Assembly (NCBI RefSeq): GCF_018128905.1
Contig: NZ_CP063808.1
Span: forward strand, 7,874,001 to 7,938,000
From: Streptomyces sp. A2-16
GTDB taxonomy: Bacteria; Actinomycetota; Actinomycetes; Streptomycetales; Streptomycetaceae
Direction of reading: 5' to 3'
DNA: 64,000 nt
Shown here piece after piece: positions 60,314 to 64,000 of the stretch (its first letter is position 1; each line of letters opens with the position of its first letter). Under the pieces are notes generated by a model. The model searched no databases, was not told the origin of the DNA, and saw only the letters and a list, made by a program, of their open reading frames with translations. Position numbers and translations under genes: made by a program.

Positions 60314-61420
60314 ATGCGTATCCGCAGAGCCGCACTCCCCGCCATAGCCACCTCGGCCGTCCTCGCCCTCACCCTCTCCGCCTGCGGTCAGAACAGCGAG
60401 GGCGGCAGCGAGAAGGAGTCGGGCAGCGCCAAGGGCGGCACGATCGGCATCGCGATGCCGACCAAGTCCTCCGAGCGCTGGATCGCCGACGGCAAGAACG
60501 TCGTGGCGGACCTGGAGTCCAAGGGCTACAAGACCAAGCTGGTCTACGGCGAGGACGAGCCCGACCAGCAGGTCTCGCAGATCGAGAACCTGATCACCCA
60601 GGGCGTCAAGGCCCTGATCGTCGCCGCGATCGACAACAAGTCGCTGAACAACGTGCTCCAGGAGGCGAAGGACGCGGGCATCCCGGTCATCGCCTACGAC
60701 CGTCTCATCCTCGGCACGCCGAACGTCGACTACTACGCCTCCTTCGACAACACCAAGGTCGGCGAGCTCCAGGCCAACTACATCGTCGAGAAGCTCGGTC
60801 TGAAGGAGGGCAAGGGCCCCTTCAACATCGAGCTGTTCGCCGGCTCCAACGACGACAACAACACCAAGTACTTCTTCGGCGGCGCGATGAGCGTCCTGAA
60901 GCCGTACATCGACAGCAAGAAGCTCGTCGTCAAGTCCGGCCAGACCGCGCTCAACAAGGTCACCACCCTGCGCTGGGACGGCGCCACCGCCCAGCGCCGC
61001 ATGGACGACATCCTGACCGGCTCCTACAAGACCGGCCGGGTCGACGCGGTGCTCTCGCCGTACGACGGCATCTCGATCGGCATCCTGTCGGCGCTGAAGT
61101 CCGACGGCTACGGCACCGGCGCCAAGCCGCTGCCGGTCCTCACCGGCCAGGACGCCGAGCTCGCCTCGGTGAAGTCGATCATCGCGGGCCAGCAGACGCA
61201 GACCGTCTACAAGGACACCCGCCAGCTGGCCAAGGTCGCCGGAAGCATGGTCGACGCGGTCCTCAACGGCAAGAAGCCGGAGACCAACGACACCAAGACG
61301 TACGACAACGGCTCCAAGGTCGTCCCCGCCTACCTGCTGAAGCCGGTGAGCGTCGACAAGACCAACTACAAGCAGGTTCTGGTCGACGGCGGCTACTACA
61401 CCGAGGCCGACCTCAAGTAA
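60314..61420 (+). CDS. chvE: Multiple-monosaccharide-binding lipoprotein, ChvE type
   Basis: 368 residues from the ATG at 60314 (AAGGAAG 8 nt upstream; ATG at 60308 is too close). Lipobox LSAC near residue 24. The PBP-1 fold matches the ChvE/XylF class: IGIAMPTKSSERWIADGKN, VKALIVAAIDNKSL and FAGSNDDNNTKYFFGGAM. It binds aldopentoses or hexoses such as arabinose, xylose or galactose. First gene of a second ABC system, directly after the catabolic genes. Confidence 0.92.
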   Translation: MRIRRAALPAIATSAVLALTLSACGQNSEGGSEKESGSAKGGTIGIAMPTKSSERWIADGKNVVADLESKGYKTKLVYGEDEPDQQVSQIENLITQGVKALIVAAIDNKSLNNVLQEAKDAGIPVIAYDRLILGTPNVDYYASFDNTKVGELQANYIVEKLGLKEGKGPFNIELFAGSNDDNNTKYFFGGAMSVLKPYIDSKKLVVKSGQTALNKVTTLRWDGATAQRRMDDILTGSYKTGRVDAVLSPYDGISIGILSALKSDGYGTGAKPLPVLTGQDAELASVKSIIAGQQTQTVYKDTRQLAKVAGSMVDAVLNGKKPETNDTKTYDNGSKVVPAYLLKPVSVDKTNYKQVLVDGGYYTEADLK

Positions 61421-61461
61421 TCCGCCCCGCCTGCAACAGACACAGATTGGAAGGCACGACC

Positions 61462-63012
61462 ATGGCGGGACCCGTCCTGGAAATGCGCTCGATCGTCAAG
61501 ACCTTTCCCGGTGTCAAAGCGCTCTCGGACGTCACGCTGACGGTCCGGCAGGGCGAGGTCCACGCCATCTGCGGTGAGAACGGCGCCGGGAAGTCCACCT
61601 TGATGAAGGTGCTCTCCGGCGTCCATCCGCACGGCACGTACGAGGGCGACATCCTCTTCGAGGGAGAGCCCTGCGAGTTCAAGGACATCCGCGCGAGCGA
61701 ACAGCGCGGCATCGTCATCATCCACCAGGAGCTGGCGCTGGTGCCGTTCCTGTCCCTCGCGGAGAACATCTTCCTCGGCAACGAGCACGCCAAGGGCGGG
61801 CTCATCAACTGGAACGAGACCCTGCGGCACGCCAGTGAGCTGCTGCGCCGGGTCGGTCTCAGCGACCACCCGGAGACCCGCGTCGCCGACATCGGCGTGG
61901 GCAAGCAGCAGCTCGTGGAGATCGCCAAGGCGCTGTCCAAGAAGGTGAAGCTGCTCATCCTCGACGAGCCGACCGCGGCTCTCAACGACGAGGACAGCGG
62001 CAAACTCCTGGATCTCATCCTGGAGTTGAAGAAGCAGGGCATCACCTCGATCATCATCTCCCACAAGCTCAACGAGATCCGCAAGGTCGCCGACTCGGTC
62101 ACCATCCTCCGCGACGGGCAGACCATCGAGACCCTCGACGTGAAGGCCGCGGAGACCACCGAGGACCGGATCATCTCCGGCATGGTGGGCCGCGACCTCG
62201 ACCACCGGTTCCCCGAACGCACCGCGTACAAGGGCGAGTTGGACCAGGCTCCGGCGCTGGAGATCCGCGACTGGACTGTGCACCACCCGATCGACCAGCA
62301 GCGCAAGGTGGTCGACGACGTGTCGATCGACGTCAAGCGCGGGGAGATCGTCGGCATCGCGGGCCTGATGGGCGCCGGGCGCACCGAACTCGCGATGAGC
62401 GTCTTCGGCCGCAGCTACGGCCGGCACGCAGCGGGCACGGTCCTCAAGGACGGCAGGGAGATCCGTACCAAGACGGTCGCCGAGGCGGTCGGGCACGGCA
62501 TCGCCTACGTGACCGAGGACCGCAAGCACTACGGCCTCAACCTCATCGACACCATCAACCGCAACATCTCGCTCAGCGCTCTGGGCAAGGTGGCCAAGCG
62601 GGGGATCGTCGACGAGCACGAGGAGCGGAAGGTCGCCGAGGGCTTCCGCAAGTCCATGAACATCAAGGCGCCGACCGTCTTCGAGCCGGTGGGCAAGCTG
62701 TCCGGCGGCAACCAGCAGAAGGTCGTCCTCAGCAAGTGGATCTTCGCGGGTCCCGATGTGCTGATCCTGGACGAACCCACGCGCGGCATCGACGTCGGCG
62801 CCAAGTACGAGATCTACACCGTCATCGACCAGCTGGCCGCCCAGGGCAAGGCGGTCGTCTTCATCTCCTCCGAGCTGCCCGAACTGCTCGGTATGTGCGA
62901 CCGCATCTACACGATGGCCGCCGGGCGGCTCACCGGTGAGTTCTCGCGGGAAGAGGCCTCGCAGGAATCGCTGATGCGTCAGATGACCAAGGACAAAGAG
63001 GTAACCCGATGA
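61462..63012 (+). CDS. mmsA: Multiple-monosaccharide ABC ATPase, MmsA/GguA type
   Basis: 516 residues from the ATG at 61462. First ABC domain: Walker A GENGAGKST, signature region VGKQQLVEIAKALSKK, Walker B LLILDEPTAAL. Second domain: degenerate GLMGAGRTEL, signature SGGNQQKVVLSKW, LDEPTRGID. It drives uptake through the ChvE/MmsB partner. Its stop overlaps the permease start in ATGA. Confidence 0.95.
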   Translation: MAGPVLEMRSIVKTFPGVKALSDVTLTVRQGEVHAICGENGAGKSTLMKVLSGVHPHGTYEGDILFEGEPCEFKDIRASEQRGIVIIHQELALVPFLSLAENIFLGNEHAKGGLINWNETLRHASELLRRVGLSDHPETRVADIGVGKQQLVEIAKALSKKVKLLILDEPTAALNDEDSGKLLDLILELKKQGITSIIISHKLNEIRKVADSVTILRDGQTIETLDVKAAETTEDRIISGMVGRDLDHRFPERTAYKGELDQAPALEIRDWTVHHPIDQQRKVVDDVSIDVKRGEIVGIAGLMGAGRTELAMSVFGRSYGRHAAGTVLKDGREIRTKTVAEAVGHGIAYVTEDRKHYGLNLIDTINRNISLSALGKVAKRGIVDEHEERKVAEGFRKSMNIKAPTVFEPVGKLSGGNQQKVVLSKWIFAGPDVLILDEPTRGIDVGAKYEIYTVIDQLAAQGKAVVFISSELPELLGMCDRIYTMAAGRLTGEFSREEASQESLMRQMTKDKEVTR

Positions 63013-64000
63013 GCACGAACGTGACCAAGGGCCCGGCGGTGGCCCCGCCCGGGAAGAGCGGAGGTAAGGCCGCCGACGGCGGACTGCTGCAGCTGATGCT
63101 GGACGGTCTGCGCCGCAACATGCGCCAGTACGGCATGCTGATCGCCCTCGGCCTGATCGTCGCCCTGTTCGCCGTCTGGACCGACGGTGACCTGCTGCTG
63201 CCGCGCAACGTCTCCAACCTGGTCCTGCAGAACTCCTACGTCCTGATCCTCGCGATCGGCATGATGCTGGTCATCATCGCGGGACACATCGACCTGTCGG
63301 TCGGTTCGCTGACCGCGTTCGTGGGCGCCTTCGCGGCCGTGCTGACCGTGCGGCACGACGTGCCATGGCCACTCGCCGTGGCGCTGTGTCTGCTGGTCGG
63401 CGCGGTGGCGGGCTCGATGCAGGGCTTCCTCATCGCCTATCTCGGCATACCGTCGTTCATCGTCACCCTCGCCGGCATGCTGGTCTTCCGCGGCTTCACC
63501 GAGATCCTGCTGGAGGGCCAGACCCTCGGCCCGTTCCCGAACGGCCTGCAGAAGATCGGCAACGGATTCCTGCCGGAGGTCGGCCCGGAGACCAACTACC
63601 ACAACATCACATTGCTCCTGGGCCTGGTCCTGATCGTCTTCGTGGTCGTCCAGGAGGTCCGTGACCGCAGGCGCCAGCAGGAGTTCGCCCTCGATGTGCT
63701 GCCGCGGAACATCTTCCTGCTCAAGCTCGTCTCCATCGTGGCCGCGGCCCTCGTCGTCACCATGCTGCTCGCCAGCTACAAGGGTGCGCCGATCATCCTG
63801 CTGATCCTCGGCGTCCTGGTCGTCGGCTACGGCTACGTCATGCGCAACGCCGTCTTCGGCCGCCACATCTACGCGATCGGCGGCAACCTGCCGGCGGCGA
63901 AGCTGTCCGGTGTGAAGGACAAGAAGGTCACCTTCCTGGTCTTCCTGAACATGGGCGCGCTCGCGGCCCTGGCGGGTCTGGCGATCGCCGCCCGGCTGAA
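63009..64000 (+). CDS. mmsB: Multiple-monosaccharide ABC permease, MmsB/GguB type (3' end outside window)
   Basis: At least 330 residues, truncated by the window end. A basic N terminus precedes membrane helices; signatures LVIIAGHIDLSVGSLTAFVG and YAIGGNLPAAKLSGVK define the BPD_transp_2 family. An unusual charged loop EVRDRRRQQEFALDV lies in the middle, as in MmsB/GguB proteins. ATGA overlap with the ATPase gene gives tight coupling. Confidence 0.94.
   Translation, partial: MSTNVTKGPAVAPPGKSGGKAADGGLLQLMLDGLRRNMRQYGMLIALGLIVALFAVWTDGDLLLPRNVSNLVLQNSYVLILAIGMMLVIIAGHIDLSVGSLTAFVGAFAAVLTVRHDVPWPLAVALCLLVGAVAGSMQGFLIAYLGIPSFIVTLAGMLVFRGFTEILLEGQTLGPFPNGLQKIGNGFLPEVGPETNYHNITLLLGLVLIVFVVVQEVRDRRRQQEFALDVLPRNIFLLKLVSIVAAALVVTMLLASYKGAPIILLILGVLVVGYGYVMRNAVFGRHIYAIGGNLPAAKLSGVKDKKVTFLVFLNMGALAALAGLAIAARL

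Overview
The window is chromosomal DNA of a Streptomyces. It is very GC-rich, shows strong third-position GC bias, uses many GTG starts and has many probable leaderless promoters. It also carries lineage markers: FasR next to fabD-fabH-acpP-fabF, DUF3052 divergent from aceE, DUF3145, an SCO2400-type zinc-ribbon protein and several TerD paralogues. From memory, the gene order resembles the S. coelicolor SCO2360-SCO2406 core region. I see no rRNA, tRNA, prophage, transposase or CRISPR array.

Layout. 1-6.6 kb: surface and secreted proteins (a cut-off lipoprotein with SGDG repeats, a membrane-anchored coiled-coil protein, a streptogrisin-C-like protease, a Tat-exported PhoD-type phosphatase), a zinc-ribbon protein and a DedA protein. 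6.6-15.5 kb: a Ter stress cluster made of a HAD phosphatase, a phosphoribosyltransferase/StiP/PELOTA-like fusion, a citrate-lyase-like aldolase, three TerD-type proteins, a TerA-type protein and a TerC-like membrane protein. 15.5-19.7 kb: peroxiredoxin, DUF3052 and pyruvate dehydrogenase E1 (aceE). 19.7-29.6 kb: a potassium channel, a tandemly duplicated small membrane protein, an MFS exporter with TetR regulator, a DUF1023 hydrolase, DUF4429, an aldo/keto reductase with its MerR regulator, an acetyltransferase, a serine hydrolase and a pirin. 29.6-35.2 kb: fasR and the type II fatty acid synthase operon. 35.4-50.3 kb: carbohydrate enzymes (SGNH lipoprotein, aldose epimerase, GH3 beta-glucosidase with TetR), RidA/YrdB with LysR, a pyroglutamyl-peptidase-like secreted protein, an EI24 membrane protein, an esterase, Ohr, and a quinone-oxidoreductase-type enzyme with MarR. 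50.4-64 kb: a sugar uptake and catabolism region.

The sugar region holds two complete or nearly complete sugar ABC importers, one YtfQRT-YjfF-like and one ChvE/MmsAB-like. They flank a LacI-type regulator and a three-gene catabolic set: a galactonate-dehydratase-like enolase, a zinc dehydrogenase and an unrecognised enzyme. The intergenic DNA shares a TTCGAA-containing motif upstream of both transcription directions, so the two arms are probably co-regulated. The unrecognised protein at 59200-60168 is the best candidate for a new enzymatic step.

Other notable points: a perfect tandem gene duplication in which all five coding substitutions are synonymous (20520-21201); a nine-copy 16-bp repeat array between the binding-protein and ATPase genes (54155-54305); a typical Streptomyces repeat translated in frame inside the Ter-cluster fusion protein (9085-9119); and a pyroglutamyl-peptidase-like protein whose catalytic Cys is Ser.
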